A DNA stretch of 64,000 nt, taken from positions 3,968,001 through 4,032,000 of the forward strand of contig NZ_CP014943.1 in the NCBI RefSeq assembly GCF_002077175.1, given 5' to 3'. The notes beneath the pieces are model-generated. The model made no database searches. It was not told the origin of the DNA and worked only from the letters and a program-made list of their open reading frames with translations. Source of the stretch: Colwellia sp. PAMC 21821. GTDB lineage: Bacteria; Pseudomonadota; Gammaproteobacteria; Enterobacterales; Alteromonadaceae. Made by a program: the position numbers and the translations under genes. Positions 54,574 to 64,000 of the stretch are shown one piece after another. Position 1 is the stretch's first letter. Each line of letters opens with the position of its first letter.

Positions 54574-56841
54574 ATGAATGTTTTTAATAAAACGTCGCTT
54601 GCGCTTTGCGTAAATGCGGCTATTTTAGCGTCTGCAGCAGGGGTTTCTACTGCAGTTTTAGCGCAAGAAAGTGCTAATAAAGCTGACGTTGTTGGCGTTG
54701 AAGTTATTGAAGTAACTGCTCGTAAGCGTACAGAAAATATCAAAGATGTGCCAATTTCAGTTTCGGCATTAACACCTAAAAAACTTGAAGTATTAGGTTC
54801 TTCTGGTATGGATGTAAGAGCACTGTCTGGGAAAGTACCTAGCTTGTTAATAGAGTCTTCTTTTGGTCGTACTTTTCCTCGTTTTTATATTCGTGGTTTA
54901 GGTAATACTGATTTTGATCTACTAGCATCACAACCTGTTTCATTGATTTATGATGATGTTGTTTTAGAGAATGCTTTAACCAAAGGTATGCCAATGTTCG
55001 ATATTGAGCGCGTAGAAGTTTTACGTGGTCCTCAAGGCACATTATTTGGTCGTAATACGCCAGCAGGTATAGTGAAAGTACAATCTAAAAAACCAACACA
55101 AGACTTTGATGCCAATATTTCAGGCTCATACGGTAGTTTCGGTAGTACAGATTTCCGCCTTGCTGTTGGCGGTGGTCTTACAGATACATTGTCAGCACGT
55201 GTTGCATTATTACAACAAGATCGTGATGACTGGATTGACAACAAAGCACCAGGCTTTGAAGCAGAAGATCAGTTAGGTGGTTACAGTGAATCAGCAGGGC
55301 GCTTGCAATTACTGTGGGAACCAAATGATGATTTTTCTGCATTATTTAACTACCATTTCCGTGATGCAGAAGCTGATTCTCGTGTTTTTAGAGCCAATAT
55401 CATTAAACCAGGCACTAACGAACTAGTTGATGATTTCGACCGTGAAACTGTATTTCAAGATGCCGCTGTTCGCAACGATCAAACCGTTGAGATGAAAGGT
55501 GCTAGTTTAAAGCTTGAATACAACATGGGCGATCATACATTAACGTCTGTTACTGGTTATGAGTCAGCTGAAATGTTTTCAGTGGGGGATATTGATGGTG
55601 GTTACGGTGCATCTTTCTTGCCTAATTACATGGGACCTGGCTTTATTCCTTTCCCATCTGAAACTGGCGCTAGAATGCCAGATCATAAACAAATTACCCA
55701 AGAAATACGTATCGCGAGTAATGACCTAGGTAAGTTAGATTATCAATTCGGCTATTTCTTATTCGATGAAGACCTAACTATCAATAACTTAAGTTTCGAT
55801 ACCTTAGGTGGCGGCGCGCAAAATGGCATCGCAATCCAAAAAATGGAAACTTCAGCTTGGGCAGTTTTTGCTTCACTTGATTACGAAGTTTCAGAACAAT
55901 TAACGATCAATGGTGGTTTACGTTATTCAGATGATAAGCGTGACTGGGATGGTGAATTAGTTCAGTCACCGTTTGGCGCACCAAGTTTTTCTGAAAGTAA
56001 TAATGTGCAAGACTCACAAGTCAGTGGTGACTTAAGTGCTTCTTACAAATTAAACGATGAAACTAACGTTTATGCGCGTTTAGCTCGCGGTTATCGTGCA
56101 CCAAGTATTCAAGGTCGTAGTTTACTATTCTCTGCAAATTCAACAACAGCAGATTCTGAAACTGTAGATTCAGTAGAAACAGGTTTTAAATCAGTATTTT
56201 TAGAAAACACAGCTCGTGTTGATGGCTCTGTTTATTACTATATTGTTAAAGATCAGCAATTAACTGCTGTTGGTGGTTCAGGTAACGTTGCTAGTTTACT
56301 GAACGCCGATAAATCTGTGGGTTACGGTTTTGAACTAGATTCAGAATACTTTGTTACAGCCGATTTAGTGCTAACGGCAAGCGTAAGTTATAACCATACA
56401 GAATTGCAAGATGATACAGTTGCTGTTCCTGGTTGTGGTGGCGGTTGTACAGTAACGTCACCATTAAACGGTGACGGTTTAGCGATGATCGATGGTAATT
56501 CATTACCACAATCACCAGAGTGGATTTCAAACTTAGCGGCTCGTTGGACTAAAGAAATTGGTGATGGTGAACTTTATGTTTACACCGATTGGTCTTACCG
56601 CAGCGAAGTTAACTTCTTCTTATATGAGTCGGTAGAATTTACGGGTGACGCTTTATTAGAAGGTGGTGTTCGTGTTGGTTATGAATGGTATACCGACGGC
56701 GCAGAATACGAAGTAGCGCTTTTTGGTCGTAATATTACCGATGAAGAACAACTTACCGGTGCTATCGATTTTAATAACTTAACGGGTTATGTAAACGAGC
56801 CTCGCTTTTGGGGTGTTGAATTTAAAGCTAACTTCTTTTAA
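54574..56841 (+). CDS. TonB-dependent receptor, possibly for nucleosides or nucleotides
   Basis: A 755-residue outer-membrane receptor: signal peptide (about 1-30, ending AVLAQ), TonB-box-like IEVTARKRTENIKDVPISV, plug with RGLGNTDFDLL and VEVLRGPQGTLFGRNTPAGIVKV, and a barrel ending in FKANFF. It is not closely related to the receptors at 24-30 kb. A GGAGAG ribosome site precedes the ATG. Its place directly after deoB on the same strand, with no terminator seen between, suggests nucleoside or nucleotide uptake. This is contextual inference only. Confidence 0.88.
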   Translation: MNVFNKTSLALCVNAAILASAAGVSTAVLAQESANKADVVGVEVIEVTARKRTENIKDVPISVSALTPKKLEVLGSSGMDVRALSGKVPSLLIESSFGRTFPRFYIRGLGNTDFDLLASQPVSLIYDDVVLENALTKGMPMFDIERVEVLRGPQGTLFGRNTPAGIVKVQSKKPTQDFDANISGSYGSFGSTDFRLAVGGGLTDTLSARVALLQQDRDDWIDNKAPGFEAEDQLGGYSESAGRLQLLWEPNDDFSALFNYHFRDAEADSRVFRANIIKPGTNELVDDFDRETVFQDAAVRNDQTVEMKGASLKLEYNMGDHTLTSVTGYESAEMFSVGDIDGGYGASFLPNYMGPGFIPFPSETGARMPDHKQITQEIRIASNDLGKLDYQFGYFLFDEDLTINNLSFDTLGGGAQNGIAIQKMETSAWAVFASLDYEVSEQLTINGGLRYSDDKRDWDGELVQSPFGAPSFSESNNVQDSQVSGDLSASYKLNDETNVYARLARGYRAPSIQGRSLLFSANSTTADSETVDSVETGFKSVFLENTARVDGSVYYYIVKDQQLTAVGGSGNVASLLNADKSVGYGFELDSEYFVTADLVLTASVSYNHTELQDDTVAVPGCGGGCTVTSPLNGDGLAMIDGNSLPQSPEWISNLAARWTKEIGDGELYVYTDWSYRSEVNFFLYESVEFTGDALLEGGVRVGYEWYTDGAEYEVALFGRNITDEEQLTGAIDFNNLTGYVNEPRFWGVEFKANFF

Positions 56842-56882
56842 TAGTTAGCTTTATTTAAAACATAACTTAATAAGTTAGTAAT

Positions 56883-56918
56883 AAAAAACCGGTTATCAAT
56901 TTGATAACCGGTTTTTTT
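56883..56918. terminator. strong bidirectional terminator
   Basis: A stem of about 15 bp (ACCGGTTATCAA/TTGATAACCGGT) has A and T tracts on either side. It follows the TonB receptor gene and faces the convergent aroH gene. Confidence 0.92.
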
Positions 56919-57018
56919 GTTTCTATCTCTAATTGATAACGCTATATAGCAAGTTGAATAATTAACTGCGCATTTTTAATGGTTAACATTAATAATGACA
57001 GCGTTATAAAATAATGAT

Positions 57019-58071
57019 TTAGTATATTCTTGTTTTAATCGAGTTAGCTAAAACAGTCAGTATTTCTTCACTGGTATCTAAATCAATACAAGCATCAGTA
57101 ATACTTTGTCCGTAAACCAAAGGCTGATTTTCAACTACTTTTTGATTTCCCGCCACCATAAAACTTTCAATCATAACGCCAAAGATAGCTTGGTTACCTG
57201 CACTTATTTGCTCGGCTAATGAATCAGCGACATCCATTTGCTTGTTATGATCTTTGTAACTATTACCATGACTACAGTCAATCATCACTTTCTCTGCTAA
57301 GCCTGCTTTAGTCAACGTTTCACAGGTTTGTGTGATATATTTTTCTTGATAGTTAGGCGTTTTACCACCACGTAAAATTACGTGCGCAAAAGGGTTGCCA
57401 TGTGTTTGATAAATACACATTTGGCCACTTTTATCAGGCGAATAAAGTACATGCGGAACACTTGACGCTTTTATAGCATCAACAGCTATTTGAATATTAC
57501 CGTCAGTACCATTTTTAAAGCCAACGGGACATGAAAGGGCAGACGCTAATTCTCTGTGCACTTGGCTTTCTGTCGTTCGTGCACCAATAGCGCCCCAACT
57601 GATCAAATCAGAAATATACTGACCGGTTACCATATCTAAAAATTCGGTACCGGCAGCTAAACCTAATTTATTAATTTCCATTAATAAATTTCGCGCTAAA
57701 TTTAAACCTTTCGCTACTTTAAATGATTTATCTAAATCAGGATCACTAATTAAACCTTTCCAACCCACGGTTGTACGAGGCTTTTCAAAGTATACTCGCA
57801 TTACGATGAGTAATTCGTTGGCGTACTTTTCTTGTAATGTTTTTAATTTTTTTGCGTAGTCAATTGCGGCTTCTGTATCATGAATTGAACAAGGGCCAAT
57901 AATAACCAACAAGCGCTTATCATCACCCTTAATTATGGCTTCAATATCTTTGCGGCTTTTGATGATAAAGTTGGCTGTTTCATCGTCAAGGGGAATTTGC
58001 TCAGCAAGTTCGGCAGGCGAAACTAAACTGTCAATTAATGTGGTTCTAAATTCATCTGTTTTTATGGTCAT
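57019..58071 (-). CDS. aroH: 3-deoxy-7-phosphoheptulonate synthase (DAHP synthase), AroH-like
   Basis: A 350-residue class I DAHP synthase: phosphoenolpyruvate + erythrose-4-phosphate to DAHP, entry to the shikimate pathway. Motifs are LLVIIGPCSIHD, EKPRTTVGWKGL, GARTTESQVHRELAS, GFKNGTDGN and CSHGNSYKDH. The N-terminal TDEFRTTLIDSLVSPAELA and MVTGQYISDLISWGAIGART segments are closest to E. coli AroH, the Trp-sensitive isozyme, as I recall that sequence. The genomic order aroH-ppsR/ppsA matches E. coli. PpsA supplies its PEP substrate. Confidence 0.93.
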   Translation of the reverse strand: MTIKTDEFRTTLIDSLVSPAELAEQIPLDDETANFIIKSRKDIEAIIKGDDKRLLVIIGPCSIHDTEAAIDYAKKLKTLQEKYANELLIVMRVYFEKPRTTVGWKGLISDPDLDKSFKVAKGLNLARNLLMEINKLGLAAGTEFLDMVTGQYISDLISWGAIGARTTESQVHRELASALSCPVGFKNGTDGNIQIAVDAIKASSVPHVLYSPDKSGQMCIYQTHGNPFAHVILRGGKTPNYQEKYITQTCETLTKAGLAEKVMIDCSHGNSYKDHNKQMDVADSLAEQISAGNQAIFGVMIESFMVAGNQKVVENQPLVYGQSITDACIDLDTSEEILTVLANSIKTRIY

Positions 58072-58199
58072 GGGTTATCAAATGCTAGTTAGCCTGCATA
58101 TCTAAATGCAGTGCAATAAATAATATCGCGCTAACATAACGAATATAAGCAATTATGTGAACCGCTTTCTAAGATTTTATGTAACTAATTTGTTATAAG

Positions 58200-59009
58200 T
58201 TAATATTTATAGCGTTGAAGGCCGGTTTCTGACAATATTTTCGCGGTGATCTCTTCAACAGAGAGCTTAGTGGTGTTGAGATACGGGATTTTTTCTTGTT
58301 TATATAATTTTTCGACTTCACGTACTTCCATCCGACATTGGCGTGCTGAAGAGTATTTAGTGTTCGCCATTCTGCCGTGACGAATATCTACTAAGCGTTC
58401 GGCATCAATAGTTAAACCAAATATTTTCTTTTTGTGCATTTTCAAAAATGAAGGGATTTGTAGTTCGTCCATATCATCGTCGGTAAACGGGTAGTTCGCG
58501 GCTTTAATACCATATTGCAGCGCCAAATAGAGTGCCGTTGGGGTTTTACCTGAGCGGGAAACACCAACGAGTATAACGTCTGCGTGTTCATAGTTAGTGA
58601 CATTAGAGCCATCATCATTAGCTAACGAGTAGTTAACTGCATCAATACGGTAATCGTAACTATTTTCATGAATACTGTGTGTTCTATGGGCTTTGGGTTT
58701 TGCTTTTATGCCCAATTCTTCTTCGAGTGGTGCTATAAAATGTTCAAGAAAGTTATAAATAACCCCATCGCAGCCGTCGATTATTTCACGAATATCTGGA
58801 TTAACAAAGGTGTGAAAAACCAAGGGTGGTACACCTGTTCGTTTGGCCGCTTTATTAATACGCTTACAAGCCTCTAATGCTTTTTCTTTCGTTTCGACAA
58901 AGGAAATGGTGTCGTGTTCAAACTCTATTGGAAAAAGTGATAATAATGCATGACCAAAAACCTCAGAAGTTATCGCTGTTCCGTCAGAAATATAAAAAGC
59001 TGCTCGCAT
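58200..59009 (-). CDS. ppsR: PEP synthetase regulatory protein (kinase/pyrophosphorylase)
   Basis: A 269-residue DUF299 protein that inactivates PpsA by ADP-dependent phosphorylation of its active-site threonine and reactivates it by phosphorolysis. The P-loop GVSRSGKT is at 149-156, with the N-terminal FYISDGTAITSE and C-terminal DIRHGRMANTKYSS motifs. It is divergent from its target ppsA and 128 bases upstream of aroH on the same strand. Confidence 0.95.
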   Translation of the reverse strand: MRAAFYISDGTAITSEVFGHALLSLFPIEFEHDTISFVETKEKALEACKRINKAAKRTGVPPLVFHTFVNPDIREIIDGCDGVIYNFLEHFIAPLEEELGIKAKPKAHRTHSIHENSYDYRIDAVNYSLANDDGSNVTNYEHADVILVGVSRSGKTPTALYLALQYGIKAANYPFTDDDMDELQIPSFLKMHKKKIFGLTIDAERLVDIRHGRMANTKYSSARQCRMEVREVEKLYKQEKIPYLNTTKLSVEEITAKILSETGLQRYKY

Positions 59010-59237
59010 GATTAATCCTATATATTATTCTTAAATGAATGGTAAAACTTTAAAATAGTGCTTTAGTTTCAAGGTTAGCAGTGTAAAATGTCTGTAGCAT
59101 GAAATAAACCACTTAATGAAACATCCTAAGATAAAAGTGTTAAGAAAGATATTTTTAGGCTATTTACTGGCTACTGAGTGTAAGTAGTTTTAAAGATAGC
59201 TTTCTTAAATTTTATTATTTCTAGTGGAGATGTTGTC

Positions 59238-61616
59238 GTGCAAGAATACGTGCTTTGGTATGAAAATTTAGGAATGAATGATGTAGATCGCGTTGGCGGT
59301 AAAAATGCATCATTGGGTGAAATGATTTCCAATCTTTCAAATGTCGGTGTGCAAGTACCTGGTGGCTTTGCAACCACCTCATTTGCGTTTAATGAATTTC
59401 TAGAACAAAGTGGTTTGAACGATAAAATCTATCATTTGCTTGATGATTTAGATGTTGGCGACATAAATGCTTTAGCAGAATGTGGCGGAAAAATTCGTCA
59501 ATGGGTTATCGATACGCCATTTTTACCTGACATGCAGAAGGATATTGAGCAGGCTTACGCAAAACTTGCTGGTGGTTTCGCCGATGACGCTTCATTTGCT
59601 GTCCGTTCATCAGCCACTGCAGAAGATATGCCAGACGCCTCGTTTGCTGGCCAACAAGAAACCTTCCTTAACGTTCGTGGTTTAGACGCCGTCATGATCG
59701 CGATTAAACACGTTTTTGCCTCTCTTTTTAACGACCGTGCTATTTCTTATCGTGTACACCAAGGTTATGACCACCGTGGTGTTGCGCTTTCTGCTGGTAT
59801 TCAGCGCATGGTACGCAGTGACATTTCTTCTAGTGGTGTGATGTTCTCTATCGATACCGAATCAGGTTTTGAAGATGTCGTCTTTATTACTTCAAGCTAC
59901 GGTTTAGGTGAAATGGTCGTGCAGGGTGCTGTTAATCCGGATGAATTTTATGTTCATAAACCGACGCTAGCTAAGGGTAAGCCTGCAGTTGTGCGCAGAA
60001 ATATCGGTAGTAAAGCCATTAAAATGATTTACGCTGAGAACCAAGAACACGGTAAGCAAGTCGAAATCGTTGATATCGACCAAGCGCAATCAGATACTTT
60101 TTCGCTTAACGATAAAGAAGTTGAAGAGCTAGCAAAGCAAGCGGTAATTATTGAAAAACACTATGGCCGCGCCATGGACATTGAATGGGCTAAAGATGGC
60201 CTAGACGGTAAGCTTTATATTGTTCAAGCGCGTCCAGAAACAGTTAAAAGTCGTGAAAATGCTAATGTAATGGAACAATTCCAATTACAAGCAACGGCTG
60301 ACATTATTTGTGAAGGCCGCTCAATTGGTCATAAAATAGGTAGCGGTGAGGCTAAGGTATTATCTTCTTTGGCTGAAATGGATAAAATTTTACCTGGTGA
60401 TGTTTTAGTTACCGATATGACCGACCCTGATTGGGAGCCGATCATGAAGCGTGCTTCTGCTATTGTCACTAATCGTGGTGGTCGTACTTGTCATGCGGCC
60501 ATTATTGCCCGTGAAATGGGTATTCCAGCGGTTGTCGGTTGTGGTGATGCCACGAAGAAAATTGCGACAGGTGATGAAATTACCGTTTCTTGTGCTGAAG
60601 GTGATACCGGCTTCATATATAAAGGTAAATTGGATTTCACGGTAACGACCTCTGAAGTTGATTCAATGCCTGATTTGCCATTGAAAATAATGATGAATGT
60701 TGGTAATCCAGATCGCGCATTTGCCTTTGCTCGCTTACCTCACGCAGGTATAGGTTTAGCGCGTTTAGAATTTATTATTAATAAAATGATCGGTGTCCAT
60801 CCTAAAGCGTTATTGAATTTTGATGAGCAGTCATTGGAGCTTCAAGACGAAATTCGTGAAATTATTGCCGGTTATGACAATCCCGTTGAGTTTTATATTG
60901 CTAAACTTACAGAAGGTATTTCTACGCTAGCTGCAGCTTACGCGCCTGAAAAAGTTATTGTTCGGATGTCAGATTTTAAATCGAATGAATATGCAAACTT
61001 AGTCGGTGGTGAGCACTTTGAGCCGGAAGAAGAAAACCCGATGATTGGTTATCGCGGTGCTTCTCGCTATATTTCTAAAGATTTTAGAGATTGTTTTGCG
61101 CTTGAATGTGAAGCGATTAAACGTGTTCGTAACGACATGGATATGACGCATGTTGAGATCATGATCCCATTTGTACGCACCCTTGGTGAAGCCGCAGCGG
61201 TTATTGATATTTTAGCAGAGCACGGATTAAAGCGTGGTGAGAATGGTCTGCGTATTATCATGATGTGCGAATTACCTTCTAATGCTTTACTTGCTGATCA
61301 ATTTTTAGATTATTTTGATGGCTTCTCTATTGGTTCTAATGACTTAACGCAATTAACTTTAGGCTTAGACCGTGACTCAGGTTTAGTTGCACACTTGTTT
61401 GATGAACGTGACCCTGCAATTAAAATATTGCTAGAAATGGCGATTAAAGCCTGTAAGGCACGTGGTAAATATGTTGGTATTTGTGGTCAGGGTCCATCTG
61501 ATCACAAAGATTTTGCCGCCTGGCTAGTGGATAAAGGCATTGAAAGCTTATCGCTTAATCCGGATACGGTATTGCCAACATGGTTATATTTGGCAGAGCA
61601 GCATAATAAGAAGTAA
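59238..61616 (+). CDS. ppsA: phosphoenolpyruvate synthase
   Basis: A 792-residue enzyme: pyruvate + ATP + H2O to PEP + AMP + phosphate, the gluconeogenic bypass of pyruvate kinase. The N-terminal ATP-grasp domain has VGGKNASLGEM and FAVRSSATAED. The swivelling phosphohistidine domain has GGRTCHAAIIARE, with His419 and the PpsR-target Thr417. The C-terminal PEP-binding domain includes RPSNALLAD-like MCELPSNALLAD, GSNDLTQLTLG and CGQGPSD. The start is GTG after a TGGAGA ribosome site. I found no clear HexR operator upstream, although ppsA is a HexR target in some relatives. Confidence 0.96.
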   Translation: MQEYVLWYENLGMNDVDRVGGKNASLGEMISNLSNVGVQVPGGFATTSFAFNEFLEQSGLNDKIYHLLDDLDVGDINALAECGGKIRQWVIDTPFLPDMQKDIEQAYAKLAGGFADDASFAVRSSATAEDMPDASFAGQQETFLNVRGLDAVMIAIKHVFASLFNDRAISYRVHQGYDHRGVALSAGIQRMVRSDISSSGVMFSIDTESGFEDVVFITSSYGLGEMVVQGAVNPDEFYVHKPTLAKGKPAVVRRNIGSKAIKMIYAENQEHGKQVEIVDIDQAQSDTFSLNDKEVEELAKQAVIIEKHYGRAMDIEWAKDGLDGKLYIVQARPETVKSRENANVMEQFQLQATADIICEGRSIGHKIGSGEAKVLSSLAEMDKILPGDVLVTDMTDPDWEPIMKRASAIVTNRGGRTCHAAIIAREMGIPAVVGCGDATKKIATGDEITVSCAEGDTGFIYKGKLDFTVTTSEVDSMPDLPLKIMMNVGNPDRAFAFARLPHAGIGLARLEFIINKMIGVHPKALLNFDEQSLELQDEIREIIAGYDNPVEFYIAKLTEGISTLAAAYAPEKVIVRMSDFKSNEYANLVGGEHFEPEEENPMIGYRGASRYISKDFRDCFALECEAIKRVRNDMDMTHVEIMIPFVRTLGEAAAVIDILAEHGLKRGENGLRIIMMCELPSNALLADQFLDYFDGFSIGSNDLTQLTLGLDRDSGLVAHLFDERDPAIKILLEMAIKACKARGKYVGICGQGPSDHKDFAAWLVDKGIESLSLNPDTVLPTWLYLAEQHNKK

Positions 61617-61664
61617 TTATTATTTCAGTAATATACTGTGAATAAGACATTTCTATATTAAATT

Positions 61665-61719
61665 AAGCCTAGGTGTTTTTTTGTCATGACGATGACAAAA
61701 AAGTTCTTAGGCTTTTTTT
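61665..61719 (+). terminator. long hairpin terminator of ppsA
   Basis: Outer stem AAGCCTAGG/CTTAGGCTT (one mismatch) encloses an inner stem TTTTTTTGTCAT/ATGACAAAAAA with a GACG loop, and is followed by TTTTTTT. It starts 49 bases after the ppsA stop. Confidence 0.88.
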
Positions 61720-61792
61720 GTTAAACGATCAAATTAACAAACTGCCATGATATAATGTTGGCCACATAATATTGTTAATAGAATTTTTATCC

Positions 61793-64000
61793 ATGTTACC
61801 TCGCTTAAGTCCTCAAGAGTTAGTTTCTCCTTTATATCAAGAGTTTGCCAAAATCTTGGCGACTAAACATTTTTCCGGTGATATTAATTTTCAATATAGC
61901 GCACGTTTAGCTCATGCAACGGACAATAGTATTTATCAGCAGTTGCCTCAATTAGTACTACATCCTCGAAGCAAGCAAGATATTCAAATTATTACCTTAC
62001 TTGGCAGTGAAGATAAATTTAATGCAATAAAGTTTAGTGCACGCGGCGGCGGTACAGGAACTAACGGGCAAAGTTTAACGCCGGGTATCGTTGTAGATTT
62101 ATCAAAATACATGAACCGTATTCTGGAAATTAACGTTGAAGAAAACTGGGTACGTGTCGAAGCGGGCGTAATTAAAGATCAATTAAATGATTACTTAAAG
62201 CCTTATGGTTTTTTCTTTTCACCCGATTTATCCACCAGTAATCGTGCAACAGTCGGTGGCATGATAAATACCGATGCATCAGGCCAAGGCTCACTGGTTT
62301 ATGGTAAAACTTCCGATCACGTTTTATCACTTGAAAGTGTTTTGGCTAATGGTGAGCTTTTAAATACAAAGCCTCAAACCATGGCACAAGCGCAGGCACT
62401 TGCTAAGCAGGACAGTACTGAAGCAAAATTGATGCAACAAGTACTTAATACTTGTGTAGATAATCGGGCCTTAATTTTAGAAAAATTTCCACGCTTAAAC
62501 CGATTTTTAACCGGTTATGATTTAGAAAACGTTTTTAATGATGATTTATCGATGGTTGATTTAAGTCGCATTATTACCGGGTCTGAAGGATCGCTAGCGT
62601 TTGTTTGTGAAGCTAAATTAAATTTAACACCAATAGCTAACGCTAAAACGCTGATTAATATTAAATATGACAGTTTTGATTCTGCACTGCGCCATTCGCC
62701 GCGATTAGTACAAGCTAAAGCGACATCGGTTGAAACTATTGACAGTACCGTGTTGAACTTAGCAAAACAGGATATTGTTTGGCAACTGGTTAGTGATATG
62801 TTGCAAGATGTAGATGGCGCCATTATGGATGGCATCAACATGGTGGAATATAACGGCGAAAGTATTGAGAGTGTTGCCGCACAAGTTACCGCGCTATGTG
62901 CAGAGCTTGATAAAGATATTGCTAATAAAACAGGTGTTATTGGCTATCAAGTAACGTCAGATCTCGCCAGTATTGGCAAGTTATACACTATGCGCAAGAA
63001 AGCCGTTGGCTTGTTGGGTAATACCAAAGGTAGTCAAAAGCCATTAGCATTTGCCGAAGATACCGCTGTTCCGCCAGAAAACTTAGCTGATTATATCGCT
63101 GAATTTAGACAATTGCTTGATGGCTATGGTTTACATTACGGTATGTTTGGTCATGTCGATGCTGGGGTTTTACATGTCAGGCCTGCACTTGATATGTGCG
63201 ATCCTGAACAAGAAATTTTACTCAGAGAAATCTCAGACAAAGTCGTTGCATTAACGGCTAAATATGGCGGTTTAATGTGGGGTGAACATGGTAAAGGGTA
63301 TCGTAGTGAATATGGTCCTGAATTTTTTGGAGACACTTTATTTACCGAATTAAGAAAAATTAAGGCCGCTTTTGACCCGTTAAATAAAATGAACCCAGGT
63401 AAAATTTGTACGCCATTTGATTCCACTGATAAGCTGGTTTCTGTTGATGATACCAAGCGCGGTTTTTACGATAGACAAATACCAATCACAGTAAAAGACT
63501 CGTTTAATTCAGCGCTTGACTGCAATGGTAACGGCTTATGCTTTAATTATGACGTGGACAGTCCAATGTGTCCTTCTAGCAAGGTAACGCGTGACCGAAG
63601 ACACTCGCCAAAAGGCAGAGCTGGCTTGATGCGTGAGTGGTTGCGCTTATTGGAAGCTAAAGGCGTAGATGTTTTAGCCATGGAGAAAAACATACAAAGT
63701 TGGTCAGTAAAAAGTCTCCTTGATAAGGTGAAAAATCGCTTTAATAGTCAATTTAATCGTGAAGAGTCTGATGATTTTTCCCACGAAGTTATGGAAGCAA
63801 TGCAAGGGTGTTTAGCCTGTAAAGCTTGTGCGAGTCAGTGTCCAATTAAAGTCGATGTGCCCGATTTTAGAGCCCGTTTTATTAACCTTTACCACACGCG
63901 ATACTTTAGACCGTTAAAAGATCACTTAGTGGCAAATGTAGAATCGATGACACCAATAATGGCTAAAGCACCGAAAATAGTGAACAGTGTTTTAGCGTCT
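61793..64000 (+). CDS. ydiJ: YdiJ-like FAD-linked oxidase with Fe-S domain, truncated by window end
   Basis: An open frame of 736 codons running off the window; full YdiJ proteins have about 1000 residues. The N-terminal FAD-binding domain shows SARGGGTGTNGQSLTPG, VRVEAGVIKDQLN and ATVGGMINTDASGQGS. An FAD-oxidase C-terminal domain follows, including YGMFGHVDAGVLHVRP. A ferredoxin-like segment begins near residue 670, with CLACKACASQCP (CxxCxxCxxxCP). E. coli YdiJ has been described as a D-2-hydroxyglutarate dehydrogenase; the same activity is probable but not proved here. A TATAAT box lies 37 bases before the ATG. Confidence 0.92.
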   Translation, partial: MLPRLSPQELVSPLYQEFAKILATKHFSGDINFQYSARLAHATDNSIYQQLPQLVLHPRSKQDIQIITLLGSEDKFNAIKFSARGGGTGTNGQSLTPGIVVDLSKYMNRILEINVEENWVRVEAGVIKDQLNDYLKPYGFFFSPDLSTSNRATVGGMINTDASGQGSLVYGKTSDHVLSLESVLANGELLNTKPQTMAQAQALAKQDSTEAKLMQQVLNTCVDNRALILEKFPRLNRFLTGYDLENVFNDDLSMVDLSRIITGSEGSLAFVCEAKLNLTPIANAKTLINIKYDSFDSALRHSPRLVQAKATSVETIDSTVLNLAKQDIVWQLVSDMLQDVDGAIMDGINMVEYNGESIESVAAQVTALCAELDKDIANKTGVIGYQVTSDLASIGKLYTMRKKAVGLLGNTKGSQKPLAFAEDTAVPPENLADYIAEFRQLLDGYGLHYGMFGHVDAGVLHVRPALDMCDPEQEILLREISDKVVALTAKYGGLMWGEHGKGYRSEYGPEFFGDTLFTELRKIKAAFDPLNKMNPGKICTPFDSTDKLVSVDDTKRGFYDRQIPITVKDSFNSALDCNGNGLCFNYDVDSPMCPSSKVTRDRRHSPKGRAGLMREWLRLLEAKGVDVLAMEKNIQSWSVKSLLDKVKNRFNSQFNREESDDFSHEVMEAMQGCLACKACASQCPIKVDVPDFRARFINLYHTRYFRPLKDHLVANVESMTPIMAKAPKIVNSVLAS

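Noticed and set aside
59010..59237. HexR operator in front of ppsA
   Set aside because: Only scattered TGTA words are present; no 15-bp dyad fits the consensus.

Overview
The window is chromosomal DNA of a low-GC marine gammaproteobacterium, most likely an alteromonad of the Colwellia/Thalassotalea type. This placement is an inference from AT-rich codon use, many TonB-dependent receptors, a hexR-centred Entner-Doudoroff locus of the kind known from Shewanella, and the aroH-ppsR-ppsA neighbourhood shared with enteric bacteria. No rRNA gene, CRISPR array or prophage is visible. There is one tRNA gene and one insertion sequence.

Layout. 1-4.1 kb: a CurA-like NADPH oxidoreductase and a DJ-1/PfpI protein, divergent from a LysR regulator, then a DUF6279-type lipoprotein. 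4.3-18.5 kb: a central carbon block with pykA and hexR on the minus strand, divergent from zwf-pgl-edd-glk-eda, followed by a small lipoprotein, gapA, gnd and a second, long GAPDH. HexR-type operators can be read in the hexR/zwf gap and in front of gapA, so one sugar-phosphate-sensing repressor probably co-ordinates the block. 18.7-23.7 kb: a 66-residue YjfB-like protein, the tusDCBE tRNA-thiolation operon, yccA, tag, tRNA-Ser(UGA) with a decayed copy of its 3' end, and an RhlE-type helicase.

24-32 kb: an ECF sigma factor and its FecR anti-sigma factor lie upstream of two paralogous TonB receptors; only the distal receptor carries the N-terminal signalling (STN) domain. 32.2-37.7 kb: putP and putA (proline uptake and oxidation to glutamate); PutA lacks the DNA-binding domain that autoregulates the enterobacterial protein.

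38.3-44.6 kb is the most unusual region. It resembles a reorganised Fap functional-amyloid locus: a FapF-like coiled-coil/beta-barrel pore, a FapD-like C39 peptidase, two small exported proteins, a 636-residue exported protein dominated by Asn-Ser-Asp repeats, and a winged-helix regulator. A perfect intercistronic palindrome follows the repeat-protein gene, and a direct repeat that could be an operator lies upstream of it.

45-47.2 kb: an HlyD/EmrA-type periplasmic adaptor with a DUF2955/FUSC-like membrane partner. 47.8-49.2 kb: an IS1111-group IS110 element whose long 3' non-coding end may encode a guide (bridge/seek) RNA. 49.4-56.8 kb: nucleoside salvage (tdk, deoC, nupC-type transporter, udk, deoB) plus a TonB receptor directly behind deoB. 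57-64 kb: aroH and ppsR, divergent from ppsA, then a ydiJ-like FAD/Fe-S dehydrogenase that runs off the right edge.
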